From contig JAALGY010000061.1 of the NCBI GenBank assembly GCA_032358165.1, forward strand, positions 248,001 through 312,000: DNA of 64,000 nucleotides, read 5' to 3'. Below the pieces are notes generated by a model. That model searched no databases and was not told the DNA's origin. It worked only from the letters and a program-made list of their open reading frames with translations. The stretch's first letter is position 1; each line of letters starts with the position of its first letter. The translations under genes were made by a program, and so were the position numbers. Origin of the DNA: Diplosphaera chodatii. Lineage: Eukaryota > Chlorophyta > Trebouxiophyceae > Prasiolales > Stichococcaceae. Shown one piece after another: positions 50,633-62,200 of this stretch.

Positions 50633-52590
50633 CGCCTGCGCCTCCTGCTGCTGCTGATGTTGCTGCTGTTGCTCCTGTCGCTGCGGTTCCTGTGGCGGCG
50701 GCGATGGCGTCAGCTGCTGTTCAGGTGCAGGATCAACATGGCCGCTGCCGCCGCTGTTGCCATGGGCCTTTGCTTCCGAGTCAGTGGCTCCGCGGCTGGC
50801 GGCAGTGTGATCATCACTCCAGTCCATCATGCTCTCCCAGGCAGCAGGCTCTGGTTCAGCGGTGTCATGTGTCGCCTGCTGCAGCTGGAGGCCTGGCTGC
50901 TGGTGGGAAGGCTGCTGCAAGGGCGCATTGTACAGCAGCTCTGGGGAGTCGCAGCGCTGGCGGCTGACAGCATGCTGCGCTGACGTGTCATCCCTGGTGT
51001 CGACTGAACCACTCCGACAAACCATGCTCTCACTGGCCCCACGCTGCGCTGCCCCAGAAGTATCCTGCGCACACCAGCACGAGGAGTGCAGTTGGTTCGA
51101 TGACTCATGGCACTGGATGGCGTCATCTGGCATTGTGCAGCCGTCACAAGGCTAAAAATCTCTCTTTTTCTGTCTCTCTCTCTCGGAACGTAGCGCATCA
51201 GCAGAGCCTGTAGTACGCATGCGAGATCACAGCCCAAGGTCGCTGGGCGCATGCATAAGTCGCTGGCAAGGTGTCACCTGGGGCTGCTCCGAACTGGCGG
51301 GGGTCACCGTCTGGCGCAGCTGCTCGCACTCGCTGCGCAGGGAGCTCATGTCCCAGTCTGCAGCCGCCAGTTGCTCCGACAGCTGCGTCATGTGCGAGTG
51401 CAGCGCCTGGTTTGCGGCGCCTGCGAGGGTCAGAGTGCTGTTTCGGTAAGCGTGCCGCTGAGGAGGTCCAGAGCTCGCAGACATGTCATCTAGTAGGGCC
51501 AAAGCAACAACGATTTGATGGTTTCCATCAGCACCACGCCCTGCTGAGAGGTGGCATCTCAAGATGCCAGAGACTCGGGTGAAATTGGGAGGGCGGGTGG
51601 AGACGCACGCAGCGCGGTGTCGTTGCAGGCGAGGCTGTGCAGGTGCGCCAGCTGCTCGTTGACCTGCGAGGTGAGGGACCTGACCGACTGCTCCAGGCCG
51701 ACCACGTACGCACGCCGCCGCTCCTGTGCATGACGGCGCCACACCCAGTGAGCTCCACCGTGGTAGGCACTTCCATTCACGACACAGATTGTGCAGGCGC
51801 AACATGTATCCTGCAGGACAGTCTTCCGCGGTCTCCTCCCTGCATCGGCCTTTATGCTCTGCTAAGCAGCAGCCCAAGGTGCGTTGTGCACCAGTGCGCA
51901 GCAATGCATCCTGCTCGCCCGCTGCTGCTCCATCGCTTGGACCAGTAGAGCACATGAAGAGCACGCGAGAGGCAGGGAAAGCTGAGATCCCCCACAGAGG
52001 CCTGCAGCTGTTGGGTAGCTGCATACCTTGGACCGAGCAGCCGACTGCCGGTTGCACAGCGCGCGGGCGGCCGCCTGCTGCCCGGCGACGGGCTGCAGTC
52101 CTGGCTCCCGCTTGACCACCGCGCCAGCAGGTCCGGGCCCATGGCCGCTGCTGCCCCCGCTGACGCCGCTGCTGCCGTCATATGGCACAGGCTCCAGCTT
52201 GATGGCGGCTGTGGCTATCCGAAGCCCGCCCTCGCTGCCGCTGCCCGCCGCCGCCTGCGTCACGCACGAGGCGACGACCGACACGGGCGGCGGCGGCGCC
52301 TGCATGATGGCCGCTGCCGTGGCCGCCGTCTCGCTGCGCAGCGGGTGCTGCGGGTGCTGCGGCTTGGCATCAGACGGCGGCGGCGGGAACTGCTGCCGAG
52401 TGTCTGTGCTGGCGAAGGATCCCTGGCGCAGCGTGTGCCGCGTGCTGCCGCTCGTCTCGGTTCCGCTGCTGTCGCTCGCAGCGGGCGGAGCCGAGCAGAT
52501 GGCAGCTGCCGCGGCTGTGAGCTGCTTCACCGGCAGGGGGGGTACCGCACCGTCAGCGGGGCACACAGGCCCAGCTACGATGCTGCTCAT
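49043..52590 (-). CDS. bZIP transcription factor, plant group I (VIP1/RSG-like), with polyQ
   Basis: Minus-strand exons: 52590-52027, 51723-51607 (or -51609), 51457-51278, 51151-49721, 49530-49402, 49165-49043; about 847 residues. The basic region is split by the first intron: LCNRQSAARSK|ERRRAYVVGLE. It has N-x7-K, the Lys replacement that marks group I plant bZIPs, instead of N-x7-R. The zipper continues LEQSVRSLTSQVNEQLAHLHSL and, in exon 3, LTLAGAANQALHSHMTQLSEQL. The N-terminal 170 residues are Pro/Ala-rich and hold two VKREP/IKLEP-type motifs that could be SUMO sites. The C-terminal half has a Q16 run and other Gln-rich stretches, a KRRKKLH basic cluster, and an acidic end (DEMAAIFDNILEGGSGTFPDLEF). 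Exon 2 to 3 joins in phase only with a poor GC donor, so that splice is unsure. Nuclear DNA-binding role is secure; target genes unknown. Confidence 0.85.
50582..50629. repeat. (CTG)16 triplet run coding polyglutamine
   Basis: Sixteen uninterrupted CTG units on the plus strand read as CAG on the minus strand and encode a Q16 run in the bZIP protein. Several shorter interrupted CTG blocks surround it (50460-50700). Such runs are length-variable. Confidence 0.95.
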
Positions 52591-52677
52591 CAGGCCAGCG
52601 GCCTCAGTCGCCCGCTGTGTCAGCAGAACATGATGAACTTGTGAGTCGCAGTATATGAAAGTCCGTGGGGTGCCAGC
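52591..52677. promoter_or_regulatory. very short divergent 5' region, bZIP and small gene
   Basis: Only 87 bp separate the bZIP ATG (52590, minus) from the ATG at 52678 (plus). If both starts are right, transcription starts must overlap or lie inside each other's genes. No element recognised. Confidence 0.3.
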
Positions 52678-53229
52678 ATGCCGCTGCCGTCAGACTGGAA
52701 GGCTGACCAGCTGCAAGCTTTCCTCAGTGCCTCGGAGCTGCGAAGCGGTGCCAGCGTTTACAGAACAACAAATGGAATTGGCGAAACGTCCACGCCGTGC
52801 TCACCTGTGCGGATCTTGCGACTTTCCAGAAGTATCTGGCTCGCCTGCAGCCGGAATCAGCGTATCAGCGTCGCTGGATCCAGAGCATGGGCGTCGCCCA
52901 CCCGTGTCAGCACCTAGCAGCCGTTGCAGAGAAACATGATGTCTGTGTCGCACGTGGGTCAGGCCCACGATCTGTGCCAAGCCAACAGCAACACTGGCGA
53001 TGGACAGATAAGGTGAGCGAGCTGCGGAAGTTGCGGTCACCAGTCGACTTTTGAGCCTGTAGCGCAGTGAAAACTGCACAGCCTGAGGTCACAGGCCGCC
53101 ACAGGCGCTGTGCTCGGCCAGACTGCCCGCCTGCGCCCCTTTTCGAGGCAAGACCGCAGCTTCGCGGCAGCGTCACCGCTTGGTCCAGTACGGCGGGTGC
53201 AGCCCTCGCAACAAAGAACTACACCTTGA
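52678..53229 (+). CDS. small protein of unknown function (three exons)
   Basis: Exons 52678-52806, 52921-53012 and 53082-53229 join in phase (129, 92 and 148 nt) to give 122 residues from ATG to TGA. The protein begins MPLPSDWKADQLQAFLSASE. The middle holds SVSHVGQAHDLCQANSNTG, and the end is Arg/Gln/Ser-rich (LRPFSRQDRSFAAASPLG). No signal peptide or membrane segment. I recognise no family. A competing frame in exon 3 stays open to ~53424, so the C-terminus could differ. Support is splice phase and natural-looking composition only. Confidence 0.4.
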
Positions 53230-54184
53230 CAGCAAAGCGTCGCCTGGGCTTCTACGGTGCTGCGGGAGCGCCTCAAGACCGCAGCCTCAGCGACTGGAAG
53301 TGTGGTGTGCTGAGATTACCAACGGACGTGGCAGCGGCCGCCGCTGCAGAGCGAGAACACAGCAGTGGTAATAATTTCCTTCAGGCTGCGGCAGCGCCAT
53401 CGCCCGTGTGGCAACGCCAATAATATCTGCGTGTATGGTAAAGATCTCCGGTGTGACTGACGTGGCTGCCTCAGACGACAGTTGCCGTCGCAGGGATCTC
53501 CGCCGGTGCAGAGCGCATAGAGATGCAACGTTGTCATGGCGGATGCGTGACGATTGTATGTTGATGGTAGCCGTTCCGTGATTGCGCAGCGGAGCGCGGC
53601 TGGCAGGCCCACGACAACTGCGGTTTTACAGCGCACTCGGTCGCACATGATCCGCATGTCTGCAGCTATTGGACAGCAAGGAAAGACAATAGTGCGTTAT
53701 GATTGTTGCATCAAGGAGGCAAACCAGGCGTGGTTGTGCGAAGTAGTAGGATTGCTACGCCGGCATCGAAGTCTGTCAGCCGAGACAGTCCGATCGGACA
53801 GCTTACAGCTGCATGCATGGGTGCATACACCAAACGATGTAACCAGCTCGTGGCCTACACCCAAGTTCAACCGTTCGACAGTGTCGGCACTGCCGCGACC
53901 AACCTCTGACATCCTACGATTCCAGCAGAAACTGCATGCTGAGCCTGCATGCTTTCAGGCAGGTCCGTAAAAGCCACATAATTTCTTAGCATGTCTCAAA
54001 TTCCTTGCAACTGCTCATCCTGGACCAGAAACCGGACTCTTGGTCGACAATGTGGCAGCACATGTGTGCATGCGCGCCTGCATTGCATCACAGCACACAT
54101 GTGTTTGCACATTGAACACAACAATACGGGTATGCGGTTGTCATTGTTGTCAGAAAAGCACCAGAGCTATCGGTACAATTCTAC
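53230..54184. other. intergenic, no gene seen
   Basis: About 950 bp. The ORFs here are short, AT-richer than neighbouring exons and lack splice context. A frame in 53230-53424 may belong to an alternative end of the preceding gene. Confidence 0.4.
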
Positions 54185-54795
54185 CTAGATGAACCAGAAC
54201 CACAGCGCAAAGGCCACCATGAAGCACATCAGCGGCGCGTCAATGCTGCAGGTCTGTGCCTCATGCCTTGGCACCGCCACCTGTAAGCCGGAAGTGTCAG
54301 TGTATCGAAACATACCCCGTCCAATGCTGTACAGGCACAGTCTTCGCATTGCATCAGCATGCATGCTGCACAGCTGACTGACCTTCTCGGCCGTCATGCT
54401 ACCGTGCGAGCCTGCTGCGGGCGGACCAATCACTCGCCCTGCGCTGTGGCACAACCGTGTCGAAGGTCAGTCGACGCTGCGCTGCAGTGTATACGGTCGT
54501 GACACTGCGCCCCTGCAGTGCGCAGGATCTGCATCTGCAGCTTCCGGAGTCTCTTGGACCGGTCACGCACATATGCAGCTTCTGCATAGGTCAAGAATGT
54601 CTCGCAAGTGCGAGTTCTGACTCCGTCAGCTAAGTATCTGCATTCACACGGCCAGCGTCGTCTACGTTCACATCGTGAACCTCGTCCGCGCGTCATGATG
54701 TCGGCTACAGCCCAGACGACGGCAGCGTCCAGCCATGTCAACGTTGAGGCAAGATCGGCAGCTGCTCCCTGCCCTGACCCTTCGCCTGGAACCAT
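54185..54795 (-). CDS. small tail-anchored membrane protein with coiled coil (model incomplete)
   Basis: The last exon (54245-54185) ends in a strong C-terminal membrane helix, APLMCFMVAFALWFWFI, followed by TAG. A phase-compatible 11-nt micro-exon around 54326 (CATTGGACGGG) and an exon ending MTAEK (~54399) can precede it, giving ...MTAEKHWTGIDAPL. Further upstream on the same strand, ETFLTYAEAAYVRDRSKRLRKLQMQI (~54615-54540) looks like a cytosolic coiled coil. The possible first exon from ATG 54795 carries another hydrophobic stretch (LTWLDAAVVWAVADIM). I could not join every piece in phase. The order membrane segment, coiled coil, membrane segment recalls GET1/WRB insertase subunits, but similarity is not strong enough to name it. 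Confidence 0.35.
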
Positions 54796-54815
54796 ACACT
54801 ATTGAAGAGAACAAC

Positions 54816-56036
54816 ATGGATTTGACGGTCGAGCATGCGGCTGAGCCATGGCAGAGGTGTCTTGTACAACGTGCACTTCACCGTGCACTTCACCATGTGC
54901 TGGTGGCATGCTTGCATTCGCAGGAGACTCTGAGGGCTGCCACCCAGTGGCTGCAGCAGCAGCCTGGCACGGATCAGTCCGCCATCCCGCCGTTCCTTCA
55001 GCAGCAACAGCAGGCCACCAGCGGCGCACAGTACCAGTCCCAGCCCCAAATGCCGCATGACCAGGATGCTTCGCCCGCTGGCATACGCAAGCTGCAGACC
55101 GTGCCAACGCCGCCGGTTCCACTCGACGTGCAGGTGCGTAACTAATCTATAACCTACTTCTGTGCTGCGGTGGTGGACTGGTGCAACGACGGTCGGTGCT
55201 GATCATGGCAAGCTGCAGCGCTCTGATGCCCGGACGGTGTTGTGTTTCCTGGTAGACACCAGGGGAGCGGTCCACAGGCGGTATGGGCGTGATATCTGAG
55301 GACATTACAAGCTCGGTGGCAGAGCCAGATGTGCCGCCAAACCAGGTGCTTGCCTCAAGATGGTCCAGCTTCTGGCATACTGCTGACATGTCTGTCATTT
55401 TCCAGATCCAAGCGTCCTCAACAATCAGCCTTCCTTTCCGAAGCATTGTGCTATGCATGTAGGGTGCGGAGTCTGCGGAGGCGCCTCTGCTTCCGCCTGA
55501 TGTCCCAAGCTCGACCGGAGAGGTACTGTAATCCAGCTTACCTGCCGCAGCTGATATGTCACCAGAACCCCTGCTGCAACACACTGCTCCTGCACGTGCA
55601 CCTGGAAGCGAATTGAATGTTCTTGCCACGGAAGTCAGCTGTGACTGCCTGCAGGCAACCAGCGACCCTGCGAACGCGCCAACAGACAACACGTCCATTG
55701 ACCCGGTGAAGATTGTCGGAGGCAACACCGTGGTGCCACGCAGCGACAACCCCTCCGGCGGCACTGTCCAAGGCGCTCTGGTGCGCAGCACTCGGCTCAG
55801 TGCTACCCGGCTGCCATGTGCGTGCATGTAAACTGTGGTGCTCGGCATGCTCAGTGCACCTGTTGCTAGCATCATGATGCCGATGCACGCCGTCAGATCG
55901 TCTGTGTCAAATGCAGGAAAAGGTAGCAGGCCTCAGCGATGGTGATGGGGCAATCACGGCCAGCGACGTCATCGACTGGAGAATCGGCACCGCTTCGCTG
56001 CTGGTCGCCATCATGCTGTGGTTCATCTTTGCCTGA
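54816..56036 (+). CDS. tail-anchored protein with disordered acidic/Pro-rich cytosolic part
   Basis: Exons 54816-55133, 55256-55345, 55463-55522, 55655-55780 and 55917-56036 are all phase 0-0 and give 237 residues. The N-terminal ~60 residues are helical and Gln-rich (QETLRAATQWLQQQPG). Residues 65-200 are Pro/Ser/Asp/Glu-rich without structure motifs. The end, DVIDWRIGTASLLVAIMLWFIFA-stop, is one C-terminal membrane helix, as in tail-anchored proteins delivered by the GET pathway. UBC6/UBE2J-type E2s share this architecture, but I find no UBC fold upstream. The ATG is only 20 bp from the putative ATG of the divergent neighbour, so one of the two starts is probably wrong. Confidence 0.55.
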
Positions 56037-56270
56037 AGCCCGACAGCTGTTGTGACTATACATGTACACAGGCACCTAGGGACACAGGGTCGATGCAAGA
56101 CCTTCAACCGTATCATGTTTGTGGGCAGTGCTGTCTGCCCTGCTGTGAGTAGAGGCAACGTAAAGTACAGCCACGCACTTTTTGCTGCACCATTTGTAGG
56201 ACGGCTGTCACGTTCGGCGCAACCTCCCAGCTGCACGCCCGAATGCCTGGGGCCACGGCGTCCGTAGCAT

Positions 56271-59200
56271 ATGTACCAGACAGGCACACAGTCGCCGGGC
56301 AGACTCGCCAGGAAGCAGCAAAGTTCAAGACGGTGTAAACCTCAGCAGCTGCTGCTCCTCGCGACTGCCCTGGCGCTGCACCTGGCCGCTGGCCACGTCG
56401 TGGCATCGGATCCGCACACTCACATCTGTGCTGACAGCCAAACCCTCGCGCGTGCGCTGCTGACACAGGACGTGCAGGACGTTCGGATTGCCGGTGAGAC
56501 ACTTTCTACAATGGCCAGCCTGCGCGTGTGGGGTGCCATCGGCACCTGATTGTGCGTCAGGCAATGTGAACATGTGCGTTGCTGGCAAGCTGACCGCCTT
56601 TCCAGCCAGACCGCTGGCCTTCTGGAAGATAGTTATTTAGACACTTCTGCTGTCGTCACGGCCATGGGTCTGCGGGTGTCGACGCCCTGACAACCCCGCG
56701 CGCCGTGTCTGGCTGCAGGCACCGTGCGTGTGGACCCTCGGCACTTCCGATCTGCGGCCGCCGTCACATCAGGCCGCCACCTGCGGATCGCCTCCGCAGG
56801 TGCGCGCCCCCACAACCTAGTATCCTACCATGCCACGCAGGCGGCGTACCATGCAGCCTTGTGCGTGTCACTTGCATCATATGCCTGGCAGCTTGAGACC
56901 CCCGGTGCGGGGGCTGGTTGCCACGCTGCCGTGGAAGGCTACTCACTGCCGCATGTCCCGCTGTGGCGGCGCATTTGCCCAAACCCTGTCTTGTGCTGCA
57001 GATGGGGGCCGTCCGGGGGTCCTGGACTTCGGCGGCACGTCCGACGTGCTGTTCGTCGGCGACGCCGGCACCGTCGCCTTTGAGCGGGTCACGGTGGCGG
57101 GCTTTGCTCCGGCGAACGGGCGGGGCAGCCCCATCGCAGACAGCGTCTTCTGGCCGTCTGTGCAGCTTGCGCCAGGCGCAACGGTGAGTCGTGTCGATGA
57201 CAGGACGCAGGGTGTACCCAAGGTCTCCTGCACTGGCGATCACGCTCTGTTACACGAGCACGCAGGGGCACCCGGTGCTGACTTGTGGACACACAGCAAC
57301 GGCAGCATGGCCAGTGTACAGACTGACGGTGCTCCGTGCATGGTGCAGATTACATTCGGTTCAGTGGAGCTGAGGTACCAGCGCGGGCACGAGTATGCGG
57401 ATTGTGGCGCATATCAGGTCCAGAGATGTGCACCATTGCTGTGAGGGCAGCTGTTGGCTTTCCGAGGCTCTGCATGCTGTTGCGTCGCTCCTGACTCCCT
57501 GCATCCCTCCACCTGCAGGCCAGCCTCACGGCCAAGCTGGCAGCTCGGTACGGCAGCACCGTAGAGGTCCAGAAGTCGGGCGCCCTGCTGCTGGCTGGCA
57601 CTGGGACGGTCTCGACCCAGCTGCAGCTGGATTCATATGGGCAGATCATAGGGTGCGCATGCATGTTGTGGCTTGATCAGCTACCCCGGCCACCCTGGAC
57701 TGTATGGCAGATCCCCCGTGCTCCCTGATCCTAGACGAGACCAGCAGTTGCCATGCGCTCACTCGCACCTCTGTTGCATCGCTGCCACAGGTCAGCGAGC
57801 ATAGTGGCTCGGAACACCACATTCATTTGTGCTTCGGAGGGGGAAGTCTGCGATGACAGGGGCTGCAAGAGTGAGAGCCTGCTGGCAGGTTGGTTGCTGG
57901 CGCCTGTGCACGAATGCCCAACTGTGCAAACACATTCTGACGCCTGCTCGGCGTGATGAGCACGGGGTGTCAGGCGACGCCGTCACAAGCCATGGTTTGT
58001 GCGCCTGGCGGCCAAGGCTTGACCGACCTGCTCTGCCTGCAGCTGGGTGGCGGTGGGTACGGGTGGTGCTGCGCTCGGAGATCATCTCCGCAGTGCTCGG
58101 CACCGCCTTTGCGGCCATGGCGGTGTCCGTGTGCTGGCTGCTGGCGGCCCGCACCCGGCGCGAGAAGGACCACAGCACAGCGCTCGCGGCTGCACACGTG
58201 CGACTGCCCTGCGCTGCCCTCCCGCTGCCCTTGTCCCCAGCCCTGTTGTCATTTGAGCCTACAAACCACAAGCAAGCAGTTGCTGCATTGCGGCCACCAT
58301 GGCTGCTTTCGGGCTACATCTGCCTCCTGCATGGTGACAAACACTCAGCGCCATCCTCCCCAGCATGTAACAGCAGTTTCTGCTCATTGCCCGGCTAGTC
58401 CGATGCGCAGGAGGCGCTGGCCGCAGCGCAGCTGACGGCGTCGGAGGCCGGCGGCACCGCGTCGCTGTCGTCCCTGTCGCTGCGCAGCAGCCAGCGGATG
58501 CAGCGCACGTCCTCGGAGATGCTGTCGCAGCCCAGCTCCGGCATCGGCAGCCTGGACGGGTCTGGCCCCACCAGGTGACCGCTGCGCCTCACAAGCCACT
58601 GTGCCCCCGCTCCTTCACCGACGGTGTGCACCGCCACCTCGTCGGCTTGTGGTATCACGTTCTCATCGACATGGTTCAATGACACCTGGCTTGCTGTTGC
58701 GGGTGTGCCTCGGCATGCGCGTGATCCTGCCATCGTGCCGTGATCCTCATGCGCTGCGCACACGTGATCTGCAGGCTGCCGCTGTCGCCGGGCATGGCGG
58801 GCCCGCGCGACCGGCAGCAGGTGTCCGACGTGCTGTCCGACCAGCACCACCGGCTGATGCGGCTGCGGCTGGAGGGGCTGACGGCATCGAGATCGGTCCC
58901 AGCCTGGGCCGCGGCAGCTACGGCCGCGTGTACAAAGGTGCCGGGCTGCGACATGCCATGGCGGCTGGACTTGAACCCCAGCACAAGGCACAGCACCTGC
59001 CATCTCGTCGCCGCTGTGATGGCAGATGGGCGCAGGGCGTGCATCTGGTTGCACAGCGCTGGCAGGTCTGACTACAGGCCAGCGTCGGTGACGGGCCCAT
59101 TGGTTTGCTGACGCTTGAATGTACCCGCGCCGCTGCAGGCCGGTGGAACGGCGTGCTCATCGCCGTCAAGGTGGTGGAGCACACCGGGGAGGCCGAGGGC

Positions 59201-62200
59201 GGGCGGGCGGACATCGTGGAGGGCGCCCGCGAGTCGCTGCTGGCCGCCTCGGTGTCGCACCCCAACGTCATCCCCTGCTACAAGGTGGGCAGCCTCACGG
59301 AGCGGTCAGCCGTCGCCGTTCGCCCACTGGTACTGGGATTGTCTGCCCCTGTGCGCACGCCCGGCAGGTTGCGCCTGCCAAGCCCTCGGTCCTCCCTGCT
59401 GGGCTGAAGGTTGCCTGTAGGGGCTGCCTGTTTGGGGTGACCTCAACAGTTCGTTAGGGCTTTGAGCCTTCCATAGTGTTGAGCTAGGCTTGCGCCTGCT
59501 CGCTGAAGCGCAGGGTGCAGGGTTGAACGTTGCTCAGCACACAGCCGTGTGCAGTGGTGCTGACGCCGCTGCTGTCGCGCACCACAGATCTGCACGGTGG
59601 CCATCCGGCGGCAGCGGGAGTCGACCGACGCCGACGGCTTCCCGCGGCAGCGCGAGGGCGGCGGCACCGGCAGCACCCACAACACCCGCACCACCGCCAG
59701 CGTGGTGTCGTCGGACCAGGCGCTGGCCGTCATCGCGGCCAACAAGGCGGCGTCCACCCGCTCCAGCAGCGAGATCCAGTCCGTCAGCGACTACGTCGGG
59801 CCGGGGACGCGGTCCACTGTGGGCACGCGGTCCACCGTGGGGCCGCACAGCGCCGACGGCACGCAGGACAGCCCGCTGGCGGGCGCCCGCGGCAGCCTGG
59901 GCGGCAGCGGCGGCCGGCTGCAGCACGCGCACAGCGCCAGCTCCGGCGACACCGAGCACCTCGCCGAGCTGCTGTACTCCTCGGACCCGATGCGGGGTGC
60001 GCCGCGTCATGCAGATGCCGTCCGCTGTCCCGATGTCCGCCTCCAAGTGCCTCCCTGCTGCTGCTGGCGCCCGGCAGGCACTGCGCCTCGGCTGTCGACG
60101 GGCCGGTCGGCCGAGGCCAACCCGGGCTGCAGGAGCATGTGGGATTGGCCCCCCTATGGCAGCCAGCTTCATCTTCAAACACAGCGACTCCACAAACCTG
60201 CAGGCAAGGCCAGGGAGCGCCGGCACAACCGCAGCGCCAGCGTGGAGGACTTTCGGCCGGCGCGCGTGGAGGTCGTGGACGACCCGGCGCTGCACATCCC
60301 CGCCGCCACCGAGGTCGCCCGCGACACGCAGGTGCCCGCAGCCGTCAGCTCGGCGCCACGCCTGGGCCCTGGACACCGTTCCCGGTCCGCATGCTGCGGC
60401 TCGCTTGCGCACACATGCACCCTGCAAGCTGTGGAGCAGCCAAGGCGGCAACCCAGTTGGCGCAGCCTGCGGTGGCTGTGCATGGGTGCACAGAGGGGGA
60501 ACCCACTTGGGGGTCGTGTTGCTGGTGCTGCAGAGCGGCAGCACGGACGGCTCTGTTGACACTGACGTCCAGGAGAGCATCGAGATGTGGATGCTGCTGG
60601 AGTACGCGGACAAGGGGAACCTGGAGCAGGCGATCCAGCAGCGGCGCTTCGCCCTGCGCAGCGACCCCACCCAGCTCGACATGGTGGGCACAGATCCTGC
60701 TTCAGGGTCTGGCCCGCAGCCCGACCAAGCGCGAACAGCAGCAGGCCCTGGGCGTGCTCTGCAGCGCTGCAGAGGCAGCGAGGATACAAAGCATGGCGCT
60801 TGCATGGTCAGTCTGTTCCCCTGCAATTTCACCCTTTGTGCGTGCTTGAACTTGGGCTGGAAGTTGGCAACGCGCCGGGCTCTTCTGGGCAGGTGTCGGT
60901 GTGCCGCTCGCTGCTGGATGTGGCGAAGGGCCTGGAGTACCTGCACTCGCTGGGCATCGTGCACGGCGACCTGAAGCCGGCCAACGTGCTGCTCAAGTCC
61001 ACCGCCGCCGACCCGCGCGGCTTCATCTGCAAGTGCGCTCATCGACCCTTTTGCAGTGACAGCCAAGCACTGCAGCCACTTTTCGGGCACCACGCCTGCC
61101 CTCCTTGCCCTGCTGGCGCCCTGTTCGTCAGCGCCAGGTCAACAAAACTCGGCAGCCCACCATATGACGGTGCCGTTGTCCACGATGTGACCTCGACCTG
61201 ACTTACCCTAAAACCCTAACCCCTCCAGGCTGGCGGACTTTGGGCTGAGCCGCATGCTGGACCTCAACAAGACGCACGTCAGCACCCAGACGTACGGCAC
61301 GCTGCCCTTCATGCCGGTGGAGCTGCTCAGCGAGGGGCACATGGGCAAGTCCGCCGACGTGAGTCCTGCAGAGATCATGTTCCCTGTGCATTGTCATCGT
61401 GCCAGCCACACTGAGGGGCAGCGCATACAGTCCTTGGGCCGCGGCACATGCAATTGGATTACGTGTCCGGACAGCGGGGGCTGCACAGCAGCAGGCCATC
61501 GTCAGGCGTCCCTGAGGGACGGCGTCTGCACTGCACAGGTGTACAGCTTTGCCGTGGTCATGTGGAGCCTCATGACCGGCGACCAACCGCACCACGGCAT
61601 GAACACCATGCAGGTAGGTGCCTGCAGAAAGAGCAGCAGCCGCCACCTGCGCAGTCTCTTGCTGCCGGCGACCCTGCTTGGCAGCCCGCTGCTGACATGG
61701 CGCACCAAGCCTCAGCAATTCTTGCGCAGGTGCTGTTCAATGTGGTGAACAAGGGCATGCGGCCGCCTGTGCCAGACACCATGCCTGCCCCCTACCGCAC
61801 TCTGATGGAGGCCTGCTGGTCGCAGCGCGCCGAGGACAGGTGCTGCTGCTGTTGTGAGGCACATGATGTTCAATGTTATACCAGCAGCCTGCAGGCTGCT
61901 GCTCACGGCGGTGGTGCGGCCAGCCTGGCACCATCCGCATGTCAGCGCCATGTTGCCCAAGCGGGCAGCGTGAACGATGAGCAGCGCACCAGGCTTGTTC
62001 ACTGTTTCAAAGAGTTTCTTGAACCGCGTCAGCTGGTGCTCCCAGGCCTACCGTGCAGCAGCTGAACCGGCAGCTGTCGGCGCTGCTGGAGGCGGAGGTG
62101 ACCGCACGCAGGCAGCTGACAGCCCGCGACAGGTGCTGAGCAGTTTTCACCTGCTCCGGCTGTTCGCCAGGGGCTGCCTATGCACAGTGTGCTGCGTTGC

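Noticed and set aside
59534..61093. 519-codon minus-strand open frame
   Set aside because: Antisense to the receptor-kinase exons, which carry clear kinase motifs on the plus strand. Open antisense frames are common in GC-rich coding sequence.
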